Shown here: positions 1 through 8,893 of the stretch, piece after piece
How positions within the stretch are numbered: position 1 is the stretch's first letter
How the letters are laid out: each line of letters starts with the position of its first letter
Assembly: GCA_025453595.1 (NCBI GenBank)
Contig: JALOQB010000025.1
Span: 1 to 33,952 of the forward strand
Reading direction: 5' to 3'
Origin: Polyangiaceae bacterium
GTDB taxonomy: Bacteria > Myxococcota_A > Polyangia > Polyangiales > Polyangiaceae
DNA: 33,952 nt
Notes under the pieces: generated by a model
What the model was told of the DNA's origin: nothing
The model's input: only the letters and a program-made list of their open reading frames with translations
Databases searched by the model: none
Translations under genes and position numbers: made by a program

Positions 1-239
1 CGTGGGGGGAGCCGGGGGATGCAAGGGGGCCGCGCGGGGCGCAGCCCCATCGGCCCCCTTGCCCGGGGGTGGGCGGGCAGCCCACCGTTTCCGCGAAGCC
101 TCGGGGCGCAGCCCCTCAAGTCCTTGCCCGGGTGTGGGCGGGCAGCCCACCGTTCCCGCGAAGCGCCCGGGGCGCAGCCCCCTCCCTTCCTTGCCGCGGG
201 CGTGGGCCGCGAAGGCCCACCGTTTCCACAAAGCCCCGA
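1..239. repeat. Degenerate ~66-bp repeat with GC-rich hairpins
   Basis: Two well-matched units start near 59 and 122, a third diverged unit starts near 189, and a fragment lies around 31-58. Each full unit has the order CTTGCCCGGG, then GTGGGCGGGCAGCCCAC (a hairpin with arms GTGGGC/GCCCAC), then CGTTTCCGCGAAGC, then GGGGCGCAGCCCC (arms GGGGC/GCCCC). No convincing gene is seen here; the open frames across it are repeat-driven. It lies downstream of the minus-strand gene that ends at 240, so it could act as a terminator or RNA-processing region. It may equally be a dispersed intergenic repeat family. Confidence 0.7.
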
Positions 240-689
240 TCAATCGAGCGCTGCAAGCTTCGCTTCGAGGGCCCGCCGCTTGCGCGTGTACTGCGTCAGC
301 GCCCTCCTGTAGCGGTCTGCATTCCAGCCGAGGGTGCCGGCGAAGAAGACGCACATGAGCCCCAGCAGCAAGCCCAGGGCAAACCAGAGCGGGCCGTTCT
401 TGTGGCCAAAGACCCCCTGGTGGGACAGCGCAGCGATCACGAAGAGCCCCAGCGCTGCCAGCGCGAACCCCGTTGCGACAGGGCGCGAAGGGGGGATGGG
501 GGTACCGTGGCGGTGCATGACGCAGAGTTCCCGGCGTGTTTGCTCCCAGTTACGCTCCAGCCTGGTCAGCTCGTTCTGGTAAAGGATGAGCTGGTTCTGC
601 TGGGCAAGCGTATCCAGGCTCGGCCCGGGCTCATCCTCGTCCCGCGGATCCCCCTTCGACCTGGTCTTGGTGTGGATGGGTTGTGGCAT
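240..689 (-). CDS. Small two-TM membrane protein with flanking helices, unknown function
   Basis: This is a 149-residue protein starting at an ATG. Residues 1-25 are charged and polar. Residues 26-56 form a heptad-like helix rich in Leu, Gln, Asn and Arg. Two hydrophobic segments follow at about 70-88 and 99-120, separated by a short loop (HQGVFGHKNG). A basic helical tail (about 124-149) resembles a short coiled coil. No enzymatic motif or signal peptide is seen. The likely topology is both ends in the cytoplasm with a hairpin in the inner membrane. I do not recognise the family. It is co-directional with rtcR and begins 70 bp downstream of the rtcR stop, so it could be transcribed with rtcR, although a hairpin lies in the gap. 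Confidence 0.7.
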   Translation of the reverse strand: MPQPIHTKTRSKGDPRDEDEPGPSLDTLAQQNQLILYQNELTRLERNWEQTRRELCVMHRHGTPIPPSRPVATGFALAALGLFVIAALSHQGVFGHKNGPLWFALGLLLGLMCVFFAGTLGWNADRYRRALTQYTRKRRALEAKLAALD

Positions 690-724
690 GTACCGGGCTC
701 ATTCTAGCGCCTGACACCGGTATG

Positions 725-741
725 AGCACGGGAGGCGTGCT
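725..741 (-). terminator. Possible rtcR terminator hairpin
   Basis: AGCACG and CGTGCT form a perfect 6-bp inverted repeat around a 5-nt loop, 19 bp downstream of the rtcR stop codon. There is no clear U-tract on the minus strand, so an intrinsic terminator is only a possibility. Confidence 0.3.
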
Positions 742-759
742 GTCGATGTTTCTGGCGGA

Positions 760-2406
<1,647 letters not shown>

Positions 2407-2415
2407 GGGTCATGT

Positions 2416-2441
2416 ATAAACAGTTTATCTCGCAGGATAAA
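2416..2441. promoter_or_regulatory. AT-rich palindromic box in the rtcR-rtcB intergenic region
   Basis: The 119-bp gap between the divergent starts holds the perfect palindrome ATAAACAGTTTAT (2416-2428). It overlaps a second inverted repeat, TTTATC-TCGCAG-GATAAA (2424-2441), giving three similar half-sites in a row. Such AT-rich, symmetrical DNA stands out strongly here. The position, 85-110 bp upstream of rtcB and just upstream of rtcR, fits an RtcR upstream activating sequence that may also autoregulate rtcR. The function is inferred from position and symmetry. Confidence 0.6.
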
Positions 2442-2456
2442 TACCGGACCTGGCCA

Positions 2457-2472
2457 TGGACGGGATCGGGCA
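2457..2472 (+). promoter_or_regulatory. Candidate sigma-54 (-24/-12) promoter for rtcBA
   Basis: TGGACGGGATCGGGCA places GG and GC with the exact -24/-12 spacing of sigma-54 promoters, although the rest of the consensus (TGGCACG-N4-TTGCA) is only partly matched. A transcript would start near 2483, about 43 nt before the rtcB ATG. RtcR requires sigma-54, so some such element must exist in this gap. Confidence 0.4.
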
Positions 2473-2525
2473 ATTTTGGCCTGCTTTCGCCCCTCGGCAC
2501 GGGCGCTGCAGAGAGGGGGAGCATC

Positions 2526-3752
2526 ATGACGACGAAGAGCTACCGCGTGATCGAGACCAAGGGCGTGCCCATCAAGGCGTGGACCAACGGCGTTGCGGTG
2601 GAGGAGGAGGCGGAGCAGCAGCTGCGCAACCTGGCGGAGATGCCGTTCGTCCACCGCTGGGTGGCGGTGATGCCGGACGTGCACAAGGGGATGGGAGCGA
2701 CGGTGGGGAGCGTGATCCCGACCAAGGGTGCGGTGATCCCGGCGGCGGTGGGCGTGGACATCGGGTGCGGGATGATGGCGGCGCGGACGAGCTTGCGGGC
2801 GTCGCAGCTGCCGGACAACCTGCGGCCGCTGCGGGACGCCATCGAGGCGGCGGTGCCCCATGGCCGGACGAACAACGGCGGCCCCGGCGACCGCGGGACC
2901 TGGAAGAACGCGCCGGCGCCGGTGGGCGAGGCGTGGAAGGATCTGGCGCCGCGCTTCAAGGAGATCTGCGACAAGCACCCGAAGGTGAGCCGCGGCTGGT
3001 CCTTCGAGCACCTGGGGACCCTCGGCACCGGCAACCACTTCATCGAGCTGTGCCTCGACGAGGAGCAGCGCGTCTGGATCATGCTGCACTCGGGCTCGCG
3101 CGGGGTCGGGAACCGCATCGGTTCTTACTTCATCGAGCTGGCCAAGAAGGAGATGGCGCGCTTCTTCGTCAACCTGCCGGACATGGATCTGGCGTACCTC
3201 CCGGAGGGGACCCAGCACTTCGACGACTACGTGGAGGCGGTGAGCTGGGCCCAGGATTTCGCGGCCCGTAACCGGGAGTTGATGATGCATTCGGTCGTCG
3301 GCGCGCTGCGCTCGACCAACCTCTTGCCCCCCTTCGAGGCCCAGCTCGAGGCGGTGAACTGCCACCATAACTACATCTCCCGGGAGAAGCATTACGGCGA
3401 GAACGTGCTGGTGACCCGCAAGGGCGCGGTCCGCGCTCGCCTCGGCGACCTGGGCATCATCCCGGGGAGCATGGGGGCTCGCTCCTACATCGTCCGGGGC
3501 CTCGGCAACGACGAGGCCTTCCACTCCTGCAGCCACGGCGCCGGCCGCCTCATGTCCCGCACCGCGGCCAAGAAGCGCTTCACGCTCAAGGATCACGAGG
3601 CCGCCACCGCCGGCATCGAGTGCCGCAAGGACGAGGATGTCATCGACGAGACCCCCATGGCCTACAAGCCCATCGATGACGTGATGACCGCCCAGCGGGA
3701 TCTTGTAGAGATTGTCCATACACTCCGCCAGGTCGTGTGCGTGAAGGGATGA
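2526..3752 (+). CDS. rtcB: RtcB: tRNA-splicing/RNA-repair ligase (3'-phosphate or 2',3'-cyclic phosphate to 5'-OH)
   Basis: This 408-residue protein has the same length as Escherichia coli RtcB. It joins RNA 2',3'-cyclic phosphate or 3'-phosphate ends to 5'-OH ends using GTP and Mn2+. All key positions are visible: D78 and C81 in GVDIGCG, H171 in GTGNHFIE, H188 in LHSGSRG, H281 in NCHHN, and the guanylylated H337 in SCSHGAGR. The chosen start is ATG 2526, preceded by GGGGGAGC, and it yields the family N-terminus. An in-frame ATG at 2412 would add 38 unrelated residues running through the regulatory box and is rejected. It is the first gene of a two-gene operon; the stop overlaps the region of alternative rtcA starts. 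Its expression is probably driven by RtcR and sigma-54. Confidence 0.97.
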   Translation: MTTKSYRVIETKGVPIKAWTNGVAVEEEAEQQLRNLAEMPFVHRWVAVMPDVHKGMGATVGSVIPTKGAVIPAAVGVDIGCGMMAARTSLRASQLPDNLRPLRDAIEAAVPHGRTNNGGPGDRGTWKNAPAPVGEAWKDLAPRFKEICDKHPKVSRGWSFEHLGTLGTGNHFIELCLDEEQRVWIMLHSGSRGVGNRIGSYFIELAKKEMARFFVNLPDMDLAYLPEGTQHFDDYVEAVSWAQDFAARNRELMMHSVVGALRSTNLLPPFEAQLEAVNCHHNYISREKHYGENVLVTRKGAVRARLGDLGIIPGSMGARSYIVRGLGNDEAFHSCSHGAGRLMSRTAAKKRFTLKDHEAATAGIECRKDEDVIDETPMAYKPIDDVMTAQRDLVEIVHTLRQVVCVKG

Positions 3753-3757
3753 GTGCG

Positions 3758-4777
3758 ATGCTGCAGCTAGATGGACGGAACGGCGAGGGCGGCGGGCAGA
3801 TCCTGCGGACCGCACTGGCGCTCTCGCTGATCACGGGGCAACCCTTCCACCTGGGTTCGATCCGGGCGCGCCGCCGCACGCCGGGGCTGATGCGCCAGCA
3901 CCTGACGGCGGTGCAGGCGGCGGCGGCGGTGGGCCAGGCATCGGTGGAGGGCGCGGCGCTAGGCTCGACCGAGCTGACCTTCCGTCCGGGGCCGATCCAG
4001 GCGGGAGAGCATCGCTTCGCCATCGGGACCGCGGGCAGCGTGACGCTGCTGTTCCAGGCGCTCTTGCCGGCGCTGCTCCGGGCCCCGGGGCCCTCGACCT
4101 TGCACCTGGAAGGGGGGACCCACAACCCGATGGCGCCGACCTTCGACTTCCTGGCGCGGGTGTTCTTGCCGCAGCTCCGGCGCATCGGCGTGGATGTGCG
4201 GGCCGAGCTGCGGTCCTGGGGGTTTTACCCTGCCGGCGGGGGTCAGCTGGTGTTCCACGTCGAGCCCTGGAAGGAGCCCGGGTACTACGATCTACGGGAG
4301 CGGGGTTCGCTGCGGGAGCAGTGGGCCGTGGCGGCCTTCGCCGGCATCCCTTACGCGGTGGCGGAGCGGGAGCTGGAGGTGGTGGGTCGTGGGCTCTCCA
4401 TCGGCCCGGCGGCGCGCAAGCCGCTGCTGGTGCGCAACTCGCGGGGGCCCGGGAATGCCCTGCTGATCGGCCTGGTGCACGAGCATATCGAGGAGCTGAT
4501 CACCGCGATCGGCGAGAAGGGGAAGGCCGCCGAGCAGGTGGCGCAGGAGGCGGTGGAGGAGGCCCGTGGGTACCTGGAGCACGAGGCGCCGGTGGGGGAA
4601 TACCTGGCCGATCAGCTGCTGCTCCCGCTGGCGCTGGGGCGAGGGGGGGTCTTTCGCACCGGCGCCCCCAGCCTCCATACGCGCACCCAGATCGAGACTA
4701 TCCAGCAGTTCCTTGGCGCCGCGATCCGGAGCGAGGCGATCTCGGAGCGCGTCTGGGAGATCGAGGTCCGGCCCTGA
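3758..4777 (+). CDS. rtcA: RtcA: RNA 3'-terminal phosphate cyclase
   Basis: This 339-residue enzyme converts RNA 3'-phosphate ends to 2',3'-cyclic phosphates through an enzyme-AMP intermediate. It carries the family N-terminal signature LDGRNGEGGGQILR (from residue 4), the RARRRTPGLMRQHL segment at 37-49, HLEGGTHNPMAPTFDF (116-131) and the catalytic histidine H307 in SLHTRTQIETI, close to H309 of the Escherichia coli enzyme. Three starts are possible: GTG 3737, ATG 3749 (ATGA overlap with the rtcB stop) and ATG 3758. I chose 3758 because AAGGG at 3744-3748 is well spaced from it and it gives the usual N-terminus. Translation is probably coupled to rtcB. No archease gene is next to it. Confidence 0.95.
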   Translation: MLQLDGRNGEGGGQILRTALALSLITGQPFHLGSIRARRRTPGLMRQHLTAVQAAAAVGQASVEGAALGSTELTFRPGPIQAGEHRFAIGTAGSVTLLFQALLPALLRAPGPSTLHLEGGTHNPMAPTFDFLARVFLPQLRRIGVDVRAELRSWGFYPAGGGQLVFHVEPWKEPGYYDLRERGSLREQWAVAAFAGIPYAVAERELEVVGRGLSIGPAARKPLLVRNSRGPGNALLIGLVHEHIEELITAIGEKGKAAEQVAQEAVEEARGYLEHEAPVGEYLADQLLLPLALGRGGVFRTGAPSLHTRTQIETIQQFLGAAIRSEAISERVWEIEVRP

Positions 4778-4798
4778 GCAGGGGGAGCGGCGCGAAGG

Positions 4799-5452
4799 TC
4801 AGCGGACCTCGATGAGCACCTCGTGCAGGGGTTTTCTCCGGATGTCAGGCACCTCGCAGGAGGGCGCCGGGTACCCGACCGGGAGCAGCAAGAAGGGTCG
4901 CTCGTGGGCCGGTCGCCCCAGGATCTTGGCCAGAAAATTCATCGGGCTCGGCGTGTGGGTCAGGGTCGCGAGCCCCGCGTGGTGCAGCGCCGCGATCAGG
5001 AACCCCGCGGCGATCCCGACCGACTCGCTGACATAATAGTGATGCTCCCCCTCGGCCCCGTGCCGCTGGGCAAAGAGCACGATCAGGGCAGGCGCCTCCT
5101 CCAGGAAAGGCTTGCTGGCGTCGGTCCCCAGGGGGGCGAGATCCGCCAGCCACCGGTCCGGCGCCTTGCCGCCGTAGAACGCCCGCTCTTCCTCCTCGGC
5201 GCCCTCCCGGATGGCCTTCTTCGCCGCCGCCGAGGTCACCAGGACGAAGGTCCAGGGCTGCTTGTTGGCCCCGGAGGGGGCCTGCGCGGCGGCCTCGATG
5301 CAGCGCCGCAGGACCTCGACGTCCACCGGCTCCGGGCTGAAGTGCCGGACCGAGCGCCGCGCCTTGAGCTCCTCGCAGAGCCCTCCGGCGCGATCGCGCA
5401 TCTCGTCCGGCGGGTGGCGTCGAAAGTTCAGGGGAACCATCCCATCGCTCAT
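4799..5452 (-). CDS. Nitroreductase-fold flavoprotein resembling iodotyrosine deiodinase (IYD)
   Basis: This is a 217-residue FMN enzyme (counting from ATG 5452; a GTG at 5470 would add six residues). The N-terminal RRSVRHF is the usual FMN-phosphate contact. [15 protein letters not shown], the block [23 protein letters not shown] and the C-terminal [20 protein letters not shown] follow the IYD subfamily rather than ordinary NfsB-type nitroreductases. The substrate-lid triad of mammalian IYD (Glu, Tyr and Lys spaced 4 and 21 residues apart) is conserved as E89, Y93 and K114. These residues bind the amino acid zwitterion, so the likely activity is reductive dehalogenation of halotyrosine or a related phenol. 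A general nitroreductase role cannot be excluded. It is convergent with rtcA and divergent from the ABC gene. Confidence 0.85.
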   Translation of the reverse strand: MSDGMVPLNFRRHPPDEMRDRAGGLCEELKARRSVRHFSPEPVDVEVLRRCIEAAAQAPSGANKQPWTFVLVTSAAAKKAIREGAEEEERAFYGGKAPDRWLADLAPLGTDASKPFLEEAPALIVLFAQRHGAEGEHHYYVSESVGIAAGFLIAALHHAGLATLTHTPSPMNFLAKILGRPAHERPFLLLPVGYPAPSCEVPDIRRKPLHEVLIEVR

Positions 5453-5475
5453 GGGGTGCCGTTGTACCACCGACG

Positions 5476-6285
5476 GTGCGAGGCTTGTCGTGGCGCGCAG
5501 GACAGGCCACGCTGGGGGCGTTGTCGAGGGAAGAATTCGCGTTCGAGCTGGAGAACGTCACCAAGGTCTACGGCGAGCGCCGCGCGGTCGATGGGCTGAC
5601 GATGCGGGTGGCGCCCGGGTCCTTCTTGGGGCTGCTGGGGCGGAACGGGGCGGGCAAATCGACGACGCTCCGGCTGCTGACCGGGCTGACGCGCCCCACC
5701 GGAGGGGTGGTGCGGGTCTTTGGCCGCGAGGTGGTCGGCGATGCGATCGAGGTCAAGCGCCAGCTCGGCGTGATGCCGGAAGACATGGCGCTGCTCGACC
5801 TGCTCACGGGGCCCGAGTACCTGCAATTCGTGGGTCGCATGCACGGGCTCGACGAGGCGCTGGTGCAGCGGCGGCAGCAGGAGATGTTCGCCACGCTCGA
5901 CCTGACGCCGGGGGCCCGCACGATCATCGCGGACTACAGCTTTGGCATGAAGAAGAAGCTCTCGCTGTGCGCGGCGCTGCTCCACGGGCCGAGGCTGCTG
6001 TTCCTGGATGAACCCTTCGAGGGCATCGACCCGGTGGCGGCGCGCACCATCAAGGAGCTGCTCGGCGGGCTGTCGCGCCGGGGGGTCACGCTGGTGCTGA
6101 CCTCCCACGTGCTCGAGATCATCGAGCGCCTCTGCCCCCTGATCGCGGTGCTCGATCGCGGCAAGCTGGTGCAGATGGGCCCCCGCGAGGAATTCCGCGG
6201 CCCCCAGGGCGAGAGCCTCGAGGCGGTGTTCGTGGCGCTGGTCGCCGCGGACGCCATCCCCCGGGGAGAGCTCTCGTGGCTCTAG
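5476..6285 (+). CDS. ABC transporter ATP-binding protein (ABC-2 export type)
   Basis: This is a 269-residue ATPase. Walker A is GRNGAGKST (from residue 55). The signature is the variant YSFGMKKK (154-161) in place of LSGGQ, as is common in ABC-2 type exporters. Walker B is LLFLDEP (174-180) and the H-loop histidine is H211 in LTSHVLE. The C-terminal tail after about 225 is typical of drug/antibiotic-type exporters. The start is uncertain: GTG 5476 lies only 23 bp from the divergent flavoprotein start, and an in-frame TTG at 5521 begins closer to the first beta-strand ([11 protein letters not shown]). The downstream permease start overlaps this stop, so the two form one transporter. The substrate is unknown. 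Confidence 0.9.
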   Translation: MRGLSWRAGQATLGALSREEFAFELENVTKVYGERRAVDGLTMRVAPGSFLGLLGRNGAGKSTTLRLLTGLTRPTGGVVRVFGREVVGDAIEVKRQLGVMPEDMALLDLLTGPEYLQFVGRMHGLDEALVQRRQQEMFATLDLTPGARTIIADYSFGMKKKLSLCAALLHGPRLLFLDEPFEGIDPVAARTIKELLGGLSRRGVTLVLTSHVLEIIERLCPLIAVLDRGKLVQMGPREEFRGPQGESLEAVFVALVAADAIPRGELSWL

Positions 6286-7826
6286 GGCCGGTGCGGGCGC
6301 TGCTCGGCGCCCACGCGGCGTCGGTGCGCAACCGCTGGCGCCGCGAGGTGAACCGCAACGGGGCCGTGCTCTCGGTGCTGGCGCTGATCCTCTTTCTCGC
6401 GACCTCCATCGGACCGCTGCTGGTGGGCCTCGCGCTCGGGGGCTACGTGCTGGGTCGCCTGCTCCCGGATCCCATCGCTGCCCTGACCCTGGGCGCCCTG
6501 GGGACCGCCCTCTCCCTGTTCGGAGGGGCGGTCGGCGGTACCCTCGGAGGCACCCGCCAGCTCTCGTGGGAGAGCTACCGCACCTTCCCGCTTTCCCGCT
6601 GGCACCTGCTCGCCGCTGAGCTGATCGCAGGGGTCGGAGACCTGGTCCCGGGGCTGATCTCCCTCGCGCTCCTGATCCTTCATGGCGGCCTCGCGGTCGC
6701 GCGGCCCCACCTGACCCCCCTGGTCGCGCTGCTCGCTGTCGAGGGCATCGGGTTGATGCTGGCCCTCCAGCTCATCGTGGGGGGCGCCGCCGCCGCGCTG
6801 GTTCGGCGCGCCAGCACCGCCGCAGGTGCGCTCCTCGCGATCGGCGCGCTGGGCCTCATCGGCGCCCGGAACAATGTCTCCTTTGACCCTGCTGCCCTGG
6901 GTCACCGGCTGCTGCTCGCCACGGAAGCGACCCCGCTGGGGTTTGCCTCGCGGGGGCTCGTCGAGGCGCAGCATGGCCGCTGGGGCTCAGCCCTCGCCCG
7001 GCACCTCTACCCGCTGGCCCTCCTTGTCGCGCTGGTGGCCCTGGCAGGCTGGATCCTGGGCCGCGATCTGGAGCGAGACCGGCAGCAATCCCCGGGGGGT
7101 CCGTCAGGATGGAGATGGAGATTCCATACACCCACGGCGGGGGTGGCGGAGCTGCACCTGAAGCAGCTGCTGGCGAGCTCGGTCGGCCGCGCCGGGCTGG
7201 TGATGCCGCTGGTGACGGTGGTGCTGGTGCGGGGCCCGCTGGCGATGATCGCCGGCGACGCGTCGTGGGTCATCCCGGCGAGCTATGCGTACACAGCCAT
7301 CGCGGCGATGAGCCTGCAGACGAGCCTTTTTGGGCTGGACGGCCACGGGATCAAGGCGCTGCTGACGCTGCCGGTGCGGGCCGACGAGCTGCTGGCGGGC
7401 AAGGTGTGGGCGCTGGGGGTCTACCAGGGCGCGCAGCTGGCGTTGCTGACGTTGTTGCTGGTGGTGGTGCGCCGGCCCCCGTGGGGTGAGCTGCTGGCGG
7501 GGGCGCTGATGACGGTCGCGGCATCGGGCCTGATGCTGACCCTGGGGCAGTTCCTGTCGTGCTGGATGCCGCGCCCGATCGCGCGGCAGGCGATGCAGAA
7601 GGCGAGCGCGCCGCTGCCGCTGGCGGCGCTCTCGCTGCTCTGCTGGAGCCTGATCTCGAGCGCCCTCGGCGCGCTGCACCTGGGGCTGGTGGGGAGCCGG
7701 TGGCAGCTCCCGGTGATGGGGGGCGCGGCGGCGGTGAGCCTGCTGGCGCTGCGGCTGAGCCGGGGCCCGGCGGCTCGCTACCTCGATGCCAGCCGGGAAG
7801 AGATCGCCGATCGCATCGGGGGCTGA
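6276..7826 (+). CDS. ABC transporter permease, multi-span membrane protein
   Basis: This is a 516-residue, very hydrophobic protein with about ten to twelve predicted membrane segments in two halves split by a basic cytoplasmic stretch near residues 268-285 (RDLERDRQQSPGG-GWRWRF). Its GTG start at 6276 lies inside the ATPase gene (10-bp overlap) and is preceded by GGGGAGAG with good spacing, so the two are translationally coupled and should form one exporter. No recognisable substrate motif is present. The organisation of both halves in one chain resembles large ABC-2 type permeases. A copy of the TATGGAAnnnCCRT motif lies inside it at 7115-7128. Confidence 0.85.
   Translation: MALGPVRALLGAHAASVRNRWRREVNRNGAVLSVLALILFLATSIGPLLVGLALGGYVLGRLLPDPIAALTLGALGTALSLFGGAVGGTLGGTRQLSWESYRTFPLSRWHLLAAELIAGVGDLVPGLISLALLILHGGLAVARPHLTPLVALLAVEGIGLMLALQLIVGGAAAALVRRASTAAGALLAIGALGLIGARNNVSFDPAALGHRLLLATEATPLGFASRGLVEAQHGRWGSALARHLYPLALLVALVALAGWILGRDLERDRQQSPGGPSGWRWRFHTPTAGVAELHLKQLLASSVGRAGLVMPLVTVVLVRGPLAMIAGDASWVIPASYAYTAIAAMSLQTSLFGLDGHGIKALLTLPVRADELLAGKVWALGVYQGAQLALLTLLLVVVRRPPWGELLAGALMTVAASGLMLTLGQFLSCWMPRPIARQAMQKASAPLPLAALSLLCWSLISSALGALHLGLVGSRWQLPVMGGAAAVSLLALRLSRGPAARYLDASREEIADRIGG
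7115..7128 (-). repeat. TATGGAAnnnCCRT motif, copy 2 (inside ABC permease)
   Basis: The minus strand reads TATGGAATCTCCAT. On the plus strand it falls across codons for W-R-W-R-F-H-T and includes AGA arginine and ACA threonine codons. Confidence 0.5.
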
Positions 7827-7837
7827 GGCCGCTCAGC
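7822..7837. terminator. Bidirectional hairpin spanning both stop codons
   Basis: GCTGAG-GCCG-CTCAGC is a perfect 6-bp stem with a 4-nt loop. The permease TGA (7824-7826) and the TauE stop on the other strand (7833-7835) both sit within the stem. It may serve as a shared processing or termination hairpin for the two convergent transcripts. No U-tracts are present. Confidence 0.45.
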
Positions 7838-8723
7838 GGAGCAGGTGGCTCACGAGGATGGCGACCGTGGCCAGGCAGAGCAAGGCGAAGCCGCGCCGCA
7901 TGGTGCGGGGGTGGAGGCCGCGGGCCACCCGGGCGCCGATCTGGGCGCTGAGGGAGGAGGCCACCAGGAGCGGGAGGACCACCTCGAGGCGCACGTTGCC
8001 GCGGAGGGCGTGGAGGAAGGTACCGACGCAGGACGAGGTGAGCAGGACCAGGATGCCGGTGCCGGTCGCTGCTCGTATGGAAAAACCATACCCATGAATG
8101 AGGATCGGGAGGAGGAGGACGCCGCCTCCGACGCCGAGGAGGCCGCTCATCAGGCCGAGGAAGAGGCCGGTGTAGGCGAGGGCGAAGGCGGAGACGCGGA
8201 GGCCGACGGCGGGCAAGGAGACGGGGAGAGGGAGCGGGAGGCGGGCGAGGGGGCCCGGGCGAGGGGCCTCAGGGTCGGAGGAGCTGGAGCCCCCCTGCCA
8301 CCAGAAGAGGGCGCTGATGGCGAGGAGGAGGGCGGCGAAGAGGCCCTCGGCGACCAGGACCACGAGGGGGCGCGGCTTGCCGAGGAAGGAGATGGTTCCG
8401 GCGGAGGTCAAGGCAGCGAGGAGGCGAGCGCCGGCGTCGACGCCGAGGAGGCTACCACCGAGCAGGAAGAGGTCGACGCGAGGCTCCCCGAGGTTGTCCT
8501 GGCGGCGACGGAGGAAGGTGACGGTGGCGGTGCCGATCATCTGGCAGAGGCCCGAGCCCACCGCGATGCCCGTGGGGACGTGGAACAGGGCGGTGAGCAT
8601 GGGGGTCAGCAAAAATCCCCCGCCGACGCCGAAGACCCCGGCGATGAAGCCGACGATGGAGCCGAGGGCGAGGAGCCCGAGGAGGGGTACGGGCTGGCCA
8701 TCGAGCAGCAGGGTGGGCCCCAT
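7833..8723 (-). CDS. TauE/SafE family sulfite/anion exporter, membrane permease
   Basis: This is a 296-residue permease with the two-fold repeat of the TauE/SafE family. The signature GVFGVGGGFLLTPML (about residues 29-43) in the first half is matched by SGLLGVGGGVLLLPIL in the second. Seven or eight membrane segments are likely, split by a Pro/Ser-rich cytoplasmic loop (about 146-166). Relatives export sulfite, sulfoacetate or other organosulfur anions, or take up small acids. The substrate here is unknown. The ATG at 8723 forms a TGATG overlap with a small membrane-peptide gene, so the start is well supported; the open frame continues upstream to 9458 only as antisense-like sequence. It is the last gene of a long minus-strand cluster. 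Confidence 0.88.
   Translation of the reverse strand: MGPTLLLDGQPVPLLGLLALGSIVGFIAGVFGVGGGFLLTPMLTALFHVPTGIAVGSGLCQMIGTATVTFLRRRQDNLGEPRVDLFLLGGSLLGVDAGARLLAALTSAGTISFLGKPRPLVVLVAEGLFAALLLAISALFWWQGGSSSSDPEAPRPGPLARLPLPLPVSLPAVGLRVSAFALAYTGLFLGLMSGLLGVGGGVLLLPILIHGYGFSIRAATGTGILVLLTSSCVGTFLHALRGNVRLEVVLPLLVASSLSAQIGARVARGLHPRTMRRGFALLCLATVAILVSHLLR
8076..8090. repeat. TATGGAAnnnCCRT motif, copy 3 (inside TauE gene)
   Basis: TATGGAAAAACCATA is the most symmetrical copy (TATGG-AAAAA-CCATA). On the coding strand it spells codons for Y-G-F-S-I, using GGT, TTT and ATA, which are unusual choices in this gene. Confidence 0.55.
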
Positions 8724-8866
8724 CAGATGGAGTAATCCGAGGGCGGGAGCGAGTCGCGGTTCGAGGAGGTGGGGGGGCGCTCGAAGCGGGACACCACGCG
8801 GACCATGAGGACGGCCCAGAGCATGGGTGCGAGGACGCAGAGGAGGGCATAAAGCCAGACCGGCAT
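8723..8866 (-). CDS. 47-residue single-TM peptide, translationally coupled to TauE gene
   Basis: The sequence starts MPVWLYALLCVLAPMLWAVL. Residues 3-25 form one clear membrane span, followed by a short Arg/Pro/Ser-rich cytoplasmic-type tail ending in DYSI. The TGA stop overlaps the TauE ATG by one base (TGATG), and the start lies 27 bp after the stop of the kinase gene. Codon use is GC-rich in third positions, as in the neighbours. No family is recognised. A small accessory subunit or regulator of the permease is a reasonable inference, as is a membrane anchor partner for the upstream kinase. The start is an ATG with only a weak upstream AGG. Confidence 0.55.
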   Translation of the reverse strand: MPVWLYALLCVLAPMLWAVLMVRVVSRFERPPTSSNRDSLPPSDYSI

Positions 8867-8893
8867 GGCCTGAACGGTGTACCACGGGGGTGC

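Noticed and set aside
1-239. CRISPR-like array
   Set aside because: Repeats are degenerate, the spacing is filled by related sequence rather than unique spacers, and no cas gene is present.
2412-2525. Upstream in-frame start for rtcB
   Set aside because: The extra 38 residues are not part of the RtcB family and run through the AT-rich regulatory box; ATG 2526 has a good ribosome site.
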